Part shown: one piece after another, positions 32,091 to 41,084 of the stretch
Layout of the letters: every line of letters starts with the position of its first letter
Position numbering within the stretch: the first letter of the stretch is position 1
Assembly (NCBI RefSeq): GCF_000513895.2
Contig: NZ_CP165782.1
Span: forward strand, 2,418,001 to 2,482,000
Reading direction: 5' to 3'
DNA length: 64,000 bases
Source of the DNA: Ensifer sp. WSM1721
GTDB taxonomy: Bacteria; Pseudomonadota; Alphaproteobacteria; Rhizobiales; Rhizobiaceae
Position numbers and translations under genes: made by a program
Notes under the pieces: generated by a model
Database searches by the model: none
The model's input: the letters and a program-made list of their open reading frames with translations, nothing else
What the model was told of the DNA's origin: nothing

Positions 32091-33152
32091 ATGAGCGAGA
32101 GCATGCGCCCCACCCCCTCCGAAATACGCGCCTACCGCGCTGCCAATCCGAAGCTGCGCGAGCGGGACGTCGCCGCGCAACTCGGCATTTCGGAGGCCGC
32201 TCTCGTCGCCGCCGAGTGCGGCCTCGGTGCGATCCGCATCGACAGCGACGCCAATCGCTTCCTTGAGCGCGTACAGGAGCTCGGCGAAGTACTCGCCCTG
32301 ACCCGCAACGAGAGTGCCGTGCACGAGAAGATCGGCGCCTACGAGAACATCAAGGCAGGACATGCGGCGGCCCTGGTGCTCGGCTCCGAGATCGACCTGC
32401 GCATTTTCCCCGGCGCCTGGGCGCACGGCTTTGCCGTGACCAGGACCGACGCCAAGGGAGAGGTCCGCCGCAGCCTGCAATTCTTCGACAAGCGGGGCAA
32501 CGCCGTCCACAAGGTCCACCTGCGCCCCGCGTCGAACACGACCGCCTATGAAAAGATCGTCGAGGGCCTTCGTCTCGACGATCAGTCGCAGGATTTCGTG
32601 GTCGACGCCGGCAACCCCCCCAGCGACGATACGCCCGATGTCGCAGTTGACGCCGCGGAACTGCGCGATCGCTGGTCGAAGCTCACCGATACGCACCAGT
32701 TCCCGGGTATGCTGCGAAAGCTGAATATCGGCCGACGCCGGGCCCTGCACTCGGTCGGCGACGACTTCGCCTGGCGGCTCGACAAGGCCGGCGTCGAACT
32801 GATGATGCGAACCGCCGCAGAAACGGCGCTGCCCATCATGTGCTTCGTCGGAAACCACGGCGTCATCCAGATCCACTCCGGTCCGGTCGCAAAGATCGGA
32901 ACGATGGGGCCGTGGCTCAACGTCATGGACGATACCTTCCACCTGCATCTGCGCACCGACCACATTGTCGAACTCTGGGCGGTGCGCAAGCCTACGGCCG
33001 ACGGACATGTGACTTCGCTCGAAGCGCTCGACGCTAAGGGCGAGATGATCATCCAGTTCTTCGGCAAGCGTAAGGAAGGCTCCTCCGAAAGGGCCGAGTG
33101 GCGCGGTCTGGTCGAGAGCCTGCCGCGGCTGAACACCGTCGTTGCCGCCTGA
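32091..33152 (+). CDS. hmuS: haem-transport/degrading factor HmuS
   Basis: 353 aa, two tandem repeats of the HemS/ChuX fold. The first has AVHEKIGAYENIKAGHAAALVLGSEIDLRIFPGAWAHGFAV, the second the matching CFVGNHGVIQIHSGPVAKIGTMGPWLNVMDDTFHLHLR. It binds haem in the cytoplasm, either as a chaperone to HmuQ or for anaerobic breakdown. It starts 10 bases after hmuP. Confidence 0.9.
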   Translation: MSESMRPTPSEIRAYRAANPKLRERDVAAQLGISEAALVAAECGLGAIRIDSDANRFLERVQELGEVLALTRNESAVHEKIGAYENIKAGHAAALVLGSEIDLRIFPGAWAHGFAVTRTDAKGEVRRSLQFFDKRGNAVHKVHLRPASNTTAYEKIVEGLRLDDQSQDFVVDAGNPPSDDTPDVAVDAAELRDRWSKLTDTHQFPGMLRKLNIGRRRALHSVGDDFAWRLDKAGVELMMRTAAETALPIMCFVGNHGVIQIHSGPVAKIGTMGPWLNVMDDTFHLHLRTDHIVELWAVRKPTADGHVTSLEALDAKGEMIIQFFGKRKEGSSERAEWRGLVESLPRLNTVVAA

Positions 33153-33161
33153 GGATAGCTG

Positions 33162-34112
33162 ATGATGAACGGCCTCGATTTTCGACGTCTACGTCGCTGG
33201 GAGCTGGCGCTCGCGGCCTTCGCCCTGTCGGCGCCCCTCGCGCTGCCCCTGCTCGCGCCCGGAACGCCATCGCTCATGCGGCCTGCGATGGCGCAAGGCC
33301 TCGAGCAGCCGGACGTCTCCCGTATCGTTTCGGTCGGCGGCGCGATTACCGAGATCATCTACGCGCTCGGAGAAGAGAGCCGCCTCGTCGGCCGCGATTC
33401 GACCAGCACCTATCCCGAAGCGGCGAGAAAGCTGCCGGATGTGGGTTACATGCGGCAATTGGCTCCGGAGGGCATCATCGCCGTCAACCCGACCGCGATC
33501 GTGGCGATCGAAGGCAGCGGTCCGCCCGAGGCGCTCGCGGTATTGAAAGAGGCGAACATCCCCTTCACCAGCATCGCCGAGACCTACGACCGCGACGGCA
33601 TCCTCGCCAAAATACGCGAGGTCGGGGCTTTCCTCGGGGTGCAGGATAAGGCCGAAGCCCTCGCGCAGACGGTGGAAAAGGACCTCGACTCCGCGGTCGC
33701 CGACAGCGCCAGCCGTCCCGAAGGTGAGCGCAAGCGTATCCTCTTCATCCTCAGCACGCAGGGCGGCAAGATCATGGCCTCGGGCACCGGCACGGCCGCC
33801 AACGGCATCATTGAACTTGCCGGCGCGGTCAATGCCGCCAGCACTTTTCCCGGCTACAAGGCGCTGACCGAGGAAGCGATCGTCGAGGCCAAGCCGGACG
33901 TGATCCTGATGATGGACCGAGGCGGAAGCCACGCGGCAAGCCCGGACGAGCTCTTCGCCCTTCCGGCACTCAGCCTGACGCCGGCGGCGAAGAGCAAGGC
34001 GCTGATCCGCATGGACGGGTTGCACCTCCTTGGTTTTGGCCCGCGGACGGCAAGTGCGATCCGGGAACTGAACGCAGCAATCTACGGAAAGAAGCCCAAT
34101 GCCTCGCAGTGA
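33162..34112 (+). CDS. hmuT: haem ABC transporter, periplasmic binding protein
   Basis: 316 aa. The N-terminal signal region (WELALAAFALSAPLALPLLAPG, followed by PAMAQG) exports it. The periplasmic_binding_2 fold has VSRIVSVGGAITEIIYALGEESRLVGRDSTSTYPEAA and ERKRILFILSTQGGKIMASGTGTAANGII. It delivers haem from the periplasm to HmuU. Its last 14 bases overlap hmuU. Confidence 0.9.
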   Translation: MMNGLDFRRLRRWELALAAFALSAPLALPLLAPGTPSLMRPAMAQGLEQPDVSRIVSVGGAITEIIYALGEESRLVGRDSTSTYPEAARKLPDVGYMRQLAPEGIIAVNPTAIVAIEGSGPPEALAVLKEANIPFTSIAETYDRDGILAKIREVGAFLGVQDKAEALAQTVEKDLDSAVADSASRPEGERKRILFILSTQGGKIMASGTGTAANGIIELAGAVNAASTFPGYKALTEEAIVEAKPDVILMMDRGGSHAASPDELFALPALSLTPAAKSKALIRMDGLHLLGFGPRTASAIRELNAAIYGKKPNASQ

Positions 34113-35217
34113 GGCCATGGAAGGCGCCATGCGCGCACCCTCCTTCGCCACAAGGATCGCCCGCGAATGGCGCGGCGGAAACCGCGCGGGCCTGGCACGC
34201 CTAGTGATTGGCGTGCTGGTGGTACTCGCTGCCGCCACGTTTGCGACCTCGATCATGACGGGCGCAGCGGACGCTTCGCTTGCGAATGTCTTCCGCTGGC
34301 TTGCCGGCGGAGCCGATGAGGCATTGAGTGCGCGCGATCGCATCATCATTCTCGATATCCGCCTGCCGCGCGCCGTACTTGGCATGCTGGTCGGCGCATC
34401 GCTCGCGGTTTCCGGCGTCGTGATGCAGGGACTCTTCCGCAATCCGCTCGCCGATCCCGGCCTTGTCGGCGTTTCGGCGGGGGCAAGCCTCGGCGCGGTG
34501 CTGCTGATCGTGCTCGGCGGCGCTGCGTTCGCCCCCCTGTTTGCGCTCTTCGGTTTCTATGCGCTGCCGCTCGGCGCTTTCCTCGGCGGCCTTGCCACGA
34601 CGCTCCTTCTCTACCGGATCGCGACACGCGGCGGCCAGACCTCCGTGGCGACAATGCTGCTCGCCGGGATCGCGCTCGGCGCCCTCGCAGGGGCCGTAAC
34701 CGGCGTTCTCGTCTTTCTCGCCGACGACAAACAGTTGCGCGATCTCACCTTCTGGGGTCTCGGATCGCTCGCCGGCGCCAACTGGACGAAAATCGCTGCC
34801 GCCGGCCCGATCATCCTCTTGTCGCTCGCGGTCGTTCCGTTCCTTGCGCGCGGGCTTAACTCGATCACGCTCGGTGAGGCCGCAGCCTTCCACATGGGCA
34901 TCCCGGTGCAGCGCCTGAAGAATATTGCGATCTTCAGCGTCGCCGGGGCGACCGGCGCGTCAGTCGCCGTCAGCGGCGGCATCGGCTTCGTCGGCATCAT
35001 TGTCCCGCATCTTCTGCGATTGGTCATCGGTCCCGATCACCGCTACCTGTTGCCGGCCTCGGCCTTGCTGGGCGGCACGATGCTGATCTTTGCCGACATG
35101 CTCGCCCGCACGATCGTCTCGCCGGCCGAACTGCCGATCGGCATCATCACCGCCTTCGTCGGGGCGCCGTTCTTCTTATGGGTTCTGCTGCGCGGCCGTT
35201 CGAACATGGGATTTTGA
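34099..35217 (+). CDS. hmuU: haem ABC transporter permease (FecCD family)
   Basis: 372 aa with about ten helices. FecCD hallmarks are LDIRLPRAVLGMLVGASLAVSGVVMQGLFRNPLADPGLVGVSAGASLGAV and the C-terminal ATPase-contact and export region SGGIGFVGIIVPHLLRLVIGPDHRYLLPASALLGG. An internal start at 34117 would shorten it by six residues. It overlaps hmuT by 14 bases, indicating co-translation. Confidence 0.9.
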   Translation: MPRSEAMEGAMRAPSFATRIAREWRGGNRAGLARLVIGVLVVLAAATFATSIMTGAADASLANVFRWLAGGADEALSARDRIIILDIRLPRAVLGMLVGASLAVSGVVMQGLFRNPLADPGLVGVSAGASLGAVLLIVLGGAAFAPLFALFGFYALPLGAFLGGLATTLLLYRIATRGGQTSVATMLLAGIALGALAGAVTGVLVFLADDKQLRDLTFWGLGSLAGANWTKIAAAGPIILLSLAVVPFLARGLNSITLGEAAAFHMGIPVQRLKNIAIFSVAGATGASVAVSGGIGFVGIIVPHLLRLVIGPDHRYLLPASALLGGTMLIFADMLARTIVSPAELPIGIITAFVGAPFFLWVLLRGRSNMGF

Positions 35218-35226
35218 TTTTCGAAA

Positions 35227-36018
35227 ATGATCAGGGCATCCGACATTTCCGTCCGCCTTGCCGGCAGGCAGGTGCTGCACGGTATTTCTTTCGAAGCCGT
35301 GCCCGGCGCCATGACGGCCATCGTCGGGCCGAACGGGTCCGGCAAGACGACGACCCTGAAGGTGGCCTCGGGCGAACTTGTCCCGTCCGCCGGCAAGGTC
35401 ACCATCAACGGTCGCGATATCGCAAGCTTCAGGCCGTGGGAACTCGCGCTGAAACGCGGAGTCCTGCCGCAATCGACAGTGATTTCCTTTCCGTTCACGG
35501 TCCGCGAGATCGTGCGCCTCGGCCTTCCGGCAGGCGGTGGCGCCGACGCCCCCAGTCATGACCGGGTCGCCGACGAGGCGCTCGAGGCGGTCGACCTCGC
35601 CGGTTTTTCAGGACGCTTCTATCAGGAGCTGTCTGGCGGCGAACAGCAGCGCGTCCAGCTTGCGCGCGTCCTCTGCCAGATTTCCGCGCCCGCTACCGAC
35701 GGCGAGCCGCGCTACCTCCTGCTCGACGAGCCCGTATCGAGCCTCGACATCCGCCACCAGCTCACGATCATGCGGCTCGCACGGCAATTCTGCACCGAAG
35801 GCGGCGGCGTCATCGCGGTGATGCACGATCTCAACCTTACGGCGATGTTTGCCGATCAGATCGTGATGATGAAGGCGGGCCGCATCCGCGCGCGCGGAGC
35901 GCCAAGGGACGTCCTGACCGACGAGACCATGGAAGCCGTATTCGGGTGCCGGATGCGGGTGAGCGTAGCCCCTGCACGCGATATGCCCTTCGTGTTGCCG
36001 CAGTCCGCGGTCGTTTGA
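35227..36018 (+). CDS. hmuV: haem ABC transporter ATP-binding protein
   Basis: 263 aa. Walker A GPNGSGKTT, signature LSGGEQQRVQLARVL, Walker B YLLLDEPVSSLD, and switch MHDLNL fit HmuV. It is last in the hmuPSTUV operon, 9 bases after hmuU, and powers haem import. Confidence 0.9.
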   Translation: MIRASDISVRLAGRQVLHGISFEAVPGAMTAIVGPNGSGKTTTLKVASGELVPSAGKVTINGRDIASFRPWELALKRGVLPQSTVISFPFTVREIVRLGLPAGGGADAPSHDRVADEALEAVDLAGFSGRFYQELSGGEQQRVQLARVLCQISAPATDGEPRYLLLDEPVSSLDIRHQLTIMRLARQFCTEGGGVIAVMHDLNLTAMFADQIVMMKAGRIRARGAPRDVLTDETMEAVFGCRMRVSVAPARDMPFVLPQSAVV

Positions 36019-36203
36019 ATTCGGGCGGCGCGCCCCCGGCAACGTCAAGATTTATCGAAACAAATTCCGTCTTGACGCGTTGTTCCCCAACGCCGGTGCG
36101 GGCACCGCATCGGCGAGACATGGGCGTTTGCCTCATGCCGACTTGCACGCCTCGATCACGCGCCGGCCGACGTGGCCGGCGTGCCAGCAAAGGGAGTAGA
36201 CAG

Positions 36204-36557
36204 ATGGCGACAGGCCTCTTCTCAAGCTCGAGCACCAGGAGACGCAACGGTGGCGCGAGCGACACGTCGATCGAAGACCAGCTCCAGCAGGTTCGCGAGG
36301 ACATCGCAAAGCTCGCCACACTGATCGCCGACCGCGGCGTTGCGGACGTCAAGACCAGGGCGAGAGGCGCTCGGGAGCAGGCCGAAGCCGACCTGCAGGA
36401 TCTACTGGCAAGCGGCGAGCAGATGCTTTCCGATCTCCGCAGCCGCTACGCCGATACCGAGAGGGAAATCCGCAGAGCGATGCGCGAACATCCGATCGCC
36501 ACTGTCGGTGCCGCCGCCGCAATCGGGCTTATCGCTGCAGCGCTCCTGCGCCGATGA
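36204..36557 (+). CDS. DUF883 (ElaB/YgaM-like) family protein
   Basis: 117 aa from the ATG at 36204, with GGGAG upstream. A long amphipathic helical region (about residues 22-92) ends with a Gly-rich transmembrane helix (REHPIATVGAAAAIGLIAAALLRR). ElaB-type proteins anchor to the inner membrane and are associated with stationary phase or ribosomes. Neighbours are general-stress genes, in keeping with a stress role. Confidence 0.78.
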   Translation: MATGLFSSSSTRRRNGGASDTSIEDQLQQVREDIAKLATLIADRGVADVKTRARGAREQAEADLQDLLASGEQMLSDLRSRYADTEREIRRAMREHPIATVGAAAAIGLIAAALLRR

Positions 36558-36620
36558 GCGGACAGCTAAGATCTCGGGCGGATACCCGAAAATCGCTGAC
36601 GGAAATGAAACGGAACCGGC

Positions 36621-36726
36621 TACAGCGCCGTGCGTCTTTTCAGACGCACAAAGGACGCTGTGGCACTTTGAATTGCTGCATGTTTTTGTCCTTAAATCGG
36701 GTACGATTTAAGGAAACATGCAGTAA
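36621..36726. repeat. double-hairpin repeat element, copy 1
   Basis: About 106 bases almost identical to 40675-40779. It contains two stem-loops. The first pairs GTGCGTCT with AGACGCAC inside an outer ACAGCG/CGCTGT stem. The second pairs CCTTAAATCG with CGATTTAAGG, extended by TGCATG/CATGCA arms. It looks like a palindromic intergenic element of the kind common in Sinorhizobium genomes. Confidence 0.8.
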
Positions 36727-36816
36727 GAAAGATGCGCCGGCGTCCGCCCGCGGTCCCGCGCTTTCACGTCGGCGGATGCAAAGTCGTCGTGATCTGGTGT
36801 GATCGGGAGTAATTCC

Positions 36817-37248
36817 ATGGGAACGCTCGGGACTGCCTTGTCTGCCTTGCTCGCGGTCGACGTCGCCGCCGCCACCTCACGCTACAAACGCAACGCCGTC
36901 TTGTGGATCATCATCGCCATTTTGCTCGGCACCGCCTATGTTTTCGCCCTCGTGGCCGTCGCGCTGTTCCTGGCCGAGCGCTATTCGCCGGTCGCCGCTA
37001 CCGTCTCGATCGCGCTCGCACTCGTGGTAGCAGCATTGATCCTCTTCGCCATCATGGCGGGCCTTTCCGCCCGCGACCGCCGGCTTGCCGAGGAACGCCG
37101 CCGTCGCTCAGCGCTGCAGGCGAATCTGGCGCTGATCGCGACTACAAGCATCCTGCGCAGGCAGCCCCTACTCGGCGTCGCTACCGCCATTGCCGTCGGC
37201 GCCTTCCTCGGGCTCGGGAAGGGACGGCGGCGCCGGGAAAGGCGGTGA
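36817..37248 (+). CDS. holin-superfamily-III-like membrane protein
   Basis: 143 aa from the ATG at 36817, with CGGGAG upstream. Two adjacent hydrophobic hairpins (about 28-50 and 60-85) are followed by an Arg-rich stretch (SARDRRLAEERRRRS) and a final Gly-rich helix ending in KGRRRRERR. This resembles phage-holin-like/nutrient-deprivation proteins found next to DUF883 genes. The pair probably functions together in envelope stress. Confidence 0.7.
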   Translation: MGTLGTALSALLAVDVAAATSRYKRNAVLWIIIAILLGTAYVFALVAVALFLAERYSPVAATVSIALALVVAALILFAIMAGLSARDRRLAEERRRRSALQANLALIATTSILRRQPLLGVATAIAVGAFLGLGKGRRRRERR

Positions 37249-37261
37249 ACGCGTTGACGTG

Positions 37262-38767
37262 CTACAGCGGCAGCCGGATGAGCGCCGTGACGCCCGCGGG
37301 CAAATATTCGACCTTCACCGAGCTGCCGATAACCTTGTCCAGGCTGCGCTCGATCAGGATCGAGCCGAAGCCGCGTCGCCGCGGCTCGCGGACCGCTGGC
37401 CCGCCCACCTCGGTCCATGTCAGATGCAGCACGGACTCACCATCCTCGACGACGCGGCGCGCAGTCAGCACGACCTTGCCCTTCGGCACCGAGAGGGCGC
37501 CGTACTTCACCGCGTTCGTGGCCAGCTCATGCAACACCAGTCCAAGCCCTACCGCCTGGTCCGGACCCAGTGATATCTCGTCCTTATGAAGTTCGACCTG
37601 CTGGTCATAGTCGCTGACATAGGGCAGCAACTGCTTCGAGATCAGTTCCGACAGACGAATCGTACCCCATTCATAATCGGACAGGAGGCCGTGCGCCTCG
37701 GAAATGGCCTGAAGCCGGCCGGCAAAAGCGGTCATGAATTCTGCGGGGTCGCTGGTCTGGCGAAGCGTCTGGCGCGCAAGCGACTGCAGCATCGCCAGGG
37801 TGTTCTTGACACGGTGGTTCAGCTCCTTGAGCAGGAGCCGTGTTCGTTGAACGGCGGCCTGCTGCTCGGAGACGTCGACCGTCATGCCGAGAAAGGTCAA
37901 TGGTGCGCCCTTGCTGTCGCGGTCGTGCACGCGGCCGCGACCGAGCAGCCACCGCCCGTTCGCGCCGATGCGAAACATGCCGTCATATTCCTCGTTGGCG
38001 GCCATTGCCTGCCGCAGCTTCGAGAAGGTCGGGATGCGATCCTCGGGATGGATGGCGGAGAAAACGGCCTTGGCGCCGATCGTCCGCTCCGGCGGGAGCC
38101 CGAACATACGCATCATCGCACCATTGCCGGCGACCGTGCCTGAGCGAATGTCCCAGAGCCAGCTCCCGACATTGGCGGCGTCAAGCGCCATGGCAAGCCG
38201 CTGCTCCTCGCGTGAGAGTGCGGCTTCCTTGAGCGCTCGCCGGCGCGCTTCGTCCTTCAGCTTGAGCAGCGAGGCGGCGATGCCGGCGATCTTTTTGAGG
38301 TCGTCCTGCTGTTTTGCCGTGACCTCAAGGCGCGGCGCGACATCGAGAACCGAGACCGTGCCCACTGCCTGGCCTTCCAGAACGATCGCGACGCCCGCAT
38401 AAAACCGCAGGAACGGCGCTCCCGCGACCTTTCGCCAGGAGCGGAACGCCGGATGGCGCGAGGCGTCGAGCACGACAAACGCATGCTCGTAGGCCCCTGC
38501 GATCGTGCGCACGCAGAAGGATTCCTCCGAGCGAAAGCGCGTTTCCGTGGTGCCGACCGCCGCCTTGACCCATTGCCATTCACGATCGACCAGGCTGACC
38601 AAGGCGATCGGAGCGTCGAACAGGCTCGCCGCAAGCCGCGCGAGCCCTTCGAAATCGCTATCCGGTATCGCCATGTCCGGAACGGCAGCGTAAAGAGCGC
38701 CAAGCCGTTCCGGGGCGTCGAGCACCTCGGTCACCGCGGGAAGCATCGCCTCTATCTTTTCATGCAT
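37262..38767 (-). CDS. HWE-family sensor histidine kinase of the general stress response
   Basis: 501 aa from the ATG at 38767. No membrane helix. Domains: GAF about residues 25-170; PAS about 190-305; HWE/HisKA_2 dimerisation with the phospho-acceptor His in ELNHRVKNTL (H318); and HATPase with HELATNAVKYG (N418) and the W-x-E motif (W451, E453). It is the local sensor kinase expected to phosphorylate PhyR. The N-terminal GAF with a conserved FCV-R-T-I segment suggests a small-ligand or redox signal. Corresponds to the RsiC-type kinase next to rpoE2 in S. meliloti. Confidence 0.85.
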   Translation of the reverse strand: MHEKIEAMLPAVTEVLDAPERLGALYAAVPDMAIPDSDFEGLARLAASLFDAPIALVSLVDREWQWVKAAVGTTETRFRSEESFCVRTIAGAYEHAFVVLDASRHPAFRSWRKVAGAPFLRFYAGVAIVLEGQAVGTVSVLDVAPRLEVTAKQQDDLKKIAGIAASLLKLKDEARRRALKEAALSREEQRLAMALDAANVGSWLWDIRSGTVAGNGAMMRMFGLPPERTIGAKAVFSAIHPEDRIPTFSKLRQAMAANEEYDGMFRIGANGRWLLGRGRVHDRDSKGAPLTFLGMTVDVSEQQAAVQRTRLLLKELNHRVKNTLAMLQSLARQTLRQTSDPAEFMTAFAGRLQAISEAHGLLSDYEWGTIRLSELISKQLLPYVSDYDQQVELHKDEISLGPDQAVGLGLVLHELATNAVKYGALSVPKGKVVLTARRVVEDGESVLHLTWTEVGGPAVREPRRRGFGSILIERSLDKVIGSSVKVEYLPAGVTALIRLPL

Positions 38768-38961
38768 GCGATCTGAACCCAAGAAAATCCGATTGCGGCA
38801 CAGGATTACCCGGCCAAGCCGCGGAGGCGGCCGGAACTCCGGCCGGATCACTAGATCGGCACCGATTTAAGGGCAAATTATGCAGCAATTGCGGATACCG
38901 CAGCAACTCTCCGTATCCGAACGCCAGCCAGACATGGCTCGGAGCGGAAGGCACGACGAAA

Positions 38962-39516
38962 TCAGGAAACGAAGGCACGCGACGTGATCGGGGCGGAGGT
39001 TTCGTCCGGCCCATAGTCGTTCTCGCCCTTGACTTGAAGAATTTCCTGCAGGCGCTGGCGGGCGCGATTGACGCGGCTCTTGATCGTACCGAGCGCGCAG
39101 CCGCAAATCGTGGCCGCCTCTTCATAGGAAAAGCCCGATGCGCCGACAAGGATGATCGCCTCGCGCTGGTCCGGCGGCAACTGGTCGAGCGCCCGTCGGA
39201 AATCCTGCAGATCGAGCGAACCATATTGCTCGGGGTGATGGGCAAGTGTCTCCGTCAGATGGCCGTCGCTGTCCTGGACCTCGCGGCCGCGCTTGCGCAT
39301 CTGGCTATAGAGCTCGTTGCGCAGGATGGTGAAGAGCCATGCCTTCATGTTGGTGCCCATCTCGAAGTGGTCCTGCTTGGCCCAGGCCTTCATGATGGTG
39401 TCCTGCACGAGATCGTCGGCGCGGTCATGGCGCCCTATCAGCGACATGGCGAAGGCGCGCAGGCTCGGCAGCGCGGCAAGCATTTCACGCTTGAACTCTT
39501 GGTTTTCGGATGGCAT
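38962..39516 (-). CDS. rpoE2: ECF sigma factor EcfG (RpoE2)
   Basis: 184 aa. Region 2 is RHDRADDLVQDTIMKAWAKQDHFEMGTNMKAWLFTILRNE. Region 4 is LPPDQREAIILVGASGFSYEEAATICGCALGTIKSRVNRARQRL. It is the EcfG-type sigma of the alphaproteobacterial general stress response, directing transcription from GGAAC-N16/17-CGTT promoters. It follows nepR by 7 bases on the minus strand, so both are made together under the autoregulated promoter at 39757-39782. Confidence 0.92.
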   Translation of the reverse strand: MPSENQEFKREMLAALPSLRAFAMSLIGRHDRADDLVQDTIMKAWAKQDHFEMGTNMKAWLFTILRNELYSQMRKRGREVQDSDGHLTETLAHHPEQYGSLDLQDFRRALDQLPPDQREAIILVGASGFSYEEAATICGCALGTIKSRVNRARQRLQEILQVKGENDYGPDETSAPITSRAFVS

Positions 39517-39523
39517 CCGGCGC

Positions 39524-39718
39524 CTACTCCTTGCCGTGCGGAACCGATTTCCGCTCCGCGGCTTCCAGCTTTTCCAGAAGATCGAGAAAGCGGGCCGGTA
39601 TCGCTTCCTCCTGCACCGACTGATAGAGGGCTTTCAATTTCACCGCAATCTGAACATTCGGATCGTCGCCCGATGGACTTTGGCCGATCGTCCGCCCTGC
39701 CCCTGAAGTATATCTCAT
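39524..39718 (-). CDS. nepR: anti-sigma factor NepR
   Basis: 64 aa from the ATG at 39718, the normal NepR length; the longer open frame runs through the promoter. The core VQIAVKLKALYQSVQEEAIPARFLDLLEKLEAAE is the NepR two-helix motif that grips EcfG and is captured by phospho-PhyR. It is the first gene of the nepR-rpoE2 operon. Confidence 0.88.
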   Translation of the reverse strand: MRYTSGAGRTIGQSPSGDDPNVQIAVKLKALYQSVQEEAIPARFLDLLEKLEAAERKSVPHGKE

Positions 39719-39756
39719 TGTTGTAGCTGTCGCCCTTGAAAGTTCGCCTGCACCAT

Positions 39757-39782
39757 AACGCAGCAGAAAATTGAAATGTTCC
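39757..39782 (-). promoter_or_regulatory. EcfG promoter for nepR-rpoE2
   Basis: On the minus strand GGAAC (bases 39778-39782) and CGTT (39757-39760) are separated by 17 bases. This fits the general-stress consensus and lies just upstream of nepR, giving positive autoregulation. Confidence 0.75.
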
Positions 39783-39787
39783 GCGGC

Positions 39788-39812
39788 GGAACCTTTTTTT
39801 CGGCGGAACGTT
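39788..39812 (+). promoter_or_regulatory. EcfG promoter for phyR
   Basis: GGAAC (39788-39792) and CGTT (39809-39812) are separated by 16 bases on the plus strand. It lies 58 bases before phyR and 5 bases from the divergent nepR promoter. Confidence 0.75.
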
Positions 39813-39869
39813 TCCGCGAGGCACCAGCATAAATACCAGCATTGATACATGAATTGAGGGACACCCTGC

Positions 39870-40664
39870 ATGACACTGTCCACGCGGATTGCTCCATTCC
39901 TTCCTTACCTTCGCCGCTATTCACGCGCCCTGACCGGTTCTCAGACCTCGGGCGATGCCTATGTCGCGGCGGTGCTGGAGGCCCTGATAGCCGACACGTC
40001 GATCTTTCCCGGCGCCAGCAGCGACAGGGTCGCCCTGTTCCGGCTTTTCACATCGCTCTTCGGGTCGTCATCCGTGCTGATCCCCGAACCGGTTTCTCCC
40101 TTCGCCTGGGAACAGCGGGCATCCGTCAACCTGGCTGCAGTATCGCCGCTTGCCCGGCAGGCGTTCCTCCTCGTCTCGGTAGAGGGCTTCAGCCCGCAAG
40201 AGGCTGCCGAAGTGCTCGACGTCGATATTGCAAAGCTCACCGATCTCCTCGACCGCGCATCTCAGGAAATCTCCCGCCAGGTTGCAACCGACATCATGAT
40301 CATCGAGGACGAACCGCTGATTGCGATCGACATCGAACAGATGGTCGAAAGCCTCGGCCACCGTGTGACCGGCATTGCGCGCACCAAGGACGAAGCCGTT
40401 GCGCTCTTCAAGTCGACAAAGCCGAGCATGGTCCTCGCTGACATCCAGCTCGCCGACGGCAGCTCCGGCATCGATGCGGTGAACGAGATCCTGAAGAGCC
40501 ACGCGGTCCCGGTGATCTTCATCACTGCCTTCCCGGAGCGGCTTCTGACCGGCGAGAGGCCCGAGCCCACTTTCCTGGTCACCAAGCCCTTCAATCCGGA
40601 AATGGTGAAAGCCCTGATCAGCCAAGCGCTGTTCTTCAATGAGGCAACTAGGGCTGCTGCCTAA
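39870..40664 (+). CDS. phyR: anti-anti-sigma response regulator PhyR
   Basis: 264 aa. Residues 1-135 form the sigma-like domain (IAPFLPYLRRYSRALTGSQTSGDAYVAAVLEAL; LARQAFLLVSVEGFSPQEAAEVLDVD). Residues 141-255 form the receiver: IIEDEPLIAIDIEQM, phospho-acceptor D191 in MVLADIQLADG, and K239 in VTKPF. On phosphorylation it binds NepR and frees RpoE2. Divergent from nepR-rpoE2, as in S. meliloti. Confidence 0.92.
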   Translation: MTLSTRIAPFLPYLRRYSRALTGSQTSGDAYVAAVLEALIADTSIFPGASSDRVALFRLFTSLFGSSSVLIPEPVSPFAWEQRASVNLAAVSPLARQAFLLVSVEGFSPQEAAEVLDVDIAKLTDLLDRASQEISRQVATDIMIIEDEPLIAIDIEQMVESLGHRVTGIARTKDEAVALFKSTKPSMVLADIQLADGSSGIDAVNEILKSHAVPVIFITAFPERLLTGERPEPTFLVTKPFNPEMVKALISQALFFNEATRAAA

Positions 40665-40674
40665 ACGCCTTCTC

Positions 40675-40779
40675 TACAGCGCCGTGCGTTTTTTCAGACG
40701 CACAAAGGACGCTGTAGCACTTTGAATAGCTGCATCTTTTTGTCCTCAAATCGGTACGATTTAAGGACAAATGCAGTAG
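40675..40779. repeat. double-hairpin repeat element, copy 2
   Basis: It is a direct-orientation copy of 36621-36726, differing by only a few substitutions and indels (for example CTCAAATCGGTACG versus CTTAAATCGGGTACG). Both stem-loops are conserved. It begins 11 bases after phyR, so the two copies bracket the stress module. Confidence 0.8.
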
Positions 40780-41084
40780 CGCGCCGCATTCTACGACCTT
40801 CATGCGTTGCGGTTCAGGCGTCTGCGCGCTGTTATCCAACCGCCGCATATTTCCGGGATGACACGATTAGCCCATCCTGACGCAAAACAGCCAGTGCCGA
40901 GGGAAAGGGCACTGGCTGAGCTTAAGCAACTCACTGAGGGGGGATGTGAGTTGGCAACCGGCGGTATGCCTCCGACGTCACATTGGGGGCCATGTGCGTC
41001 ACCGTCCGGTTATCGCCAATAATTCACGAGGAAGAAAAAAGTTCCGAAAAAAATGAAGTGGCGAATGGCTGTTGACGGGCCAGT
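40780..41084. other. gap between repeat copy 2 and the polyol operon
   Basis: Apart from the hairpin at 40889-40917 I see no gene in these 305 bases. Short open frames lack ribosome sites. A small RNA cannot be excluded. Confidence 0.45.
40889..40917 (-). terminator. intrinsic terminator of the polyol operon (minus strand)
   Basis: AGCCAGTGCC (40889-40898) pairs perfectly with GGCACTGGCT (40908-40917). On the minus strand the stem is followed by GTTTTGC, a short U-run. It lies about 170 bases beyond the last gene of the smo operon. Confidence 0.65.
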
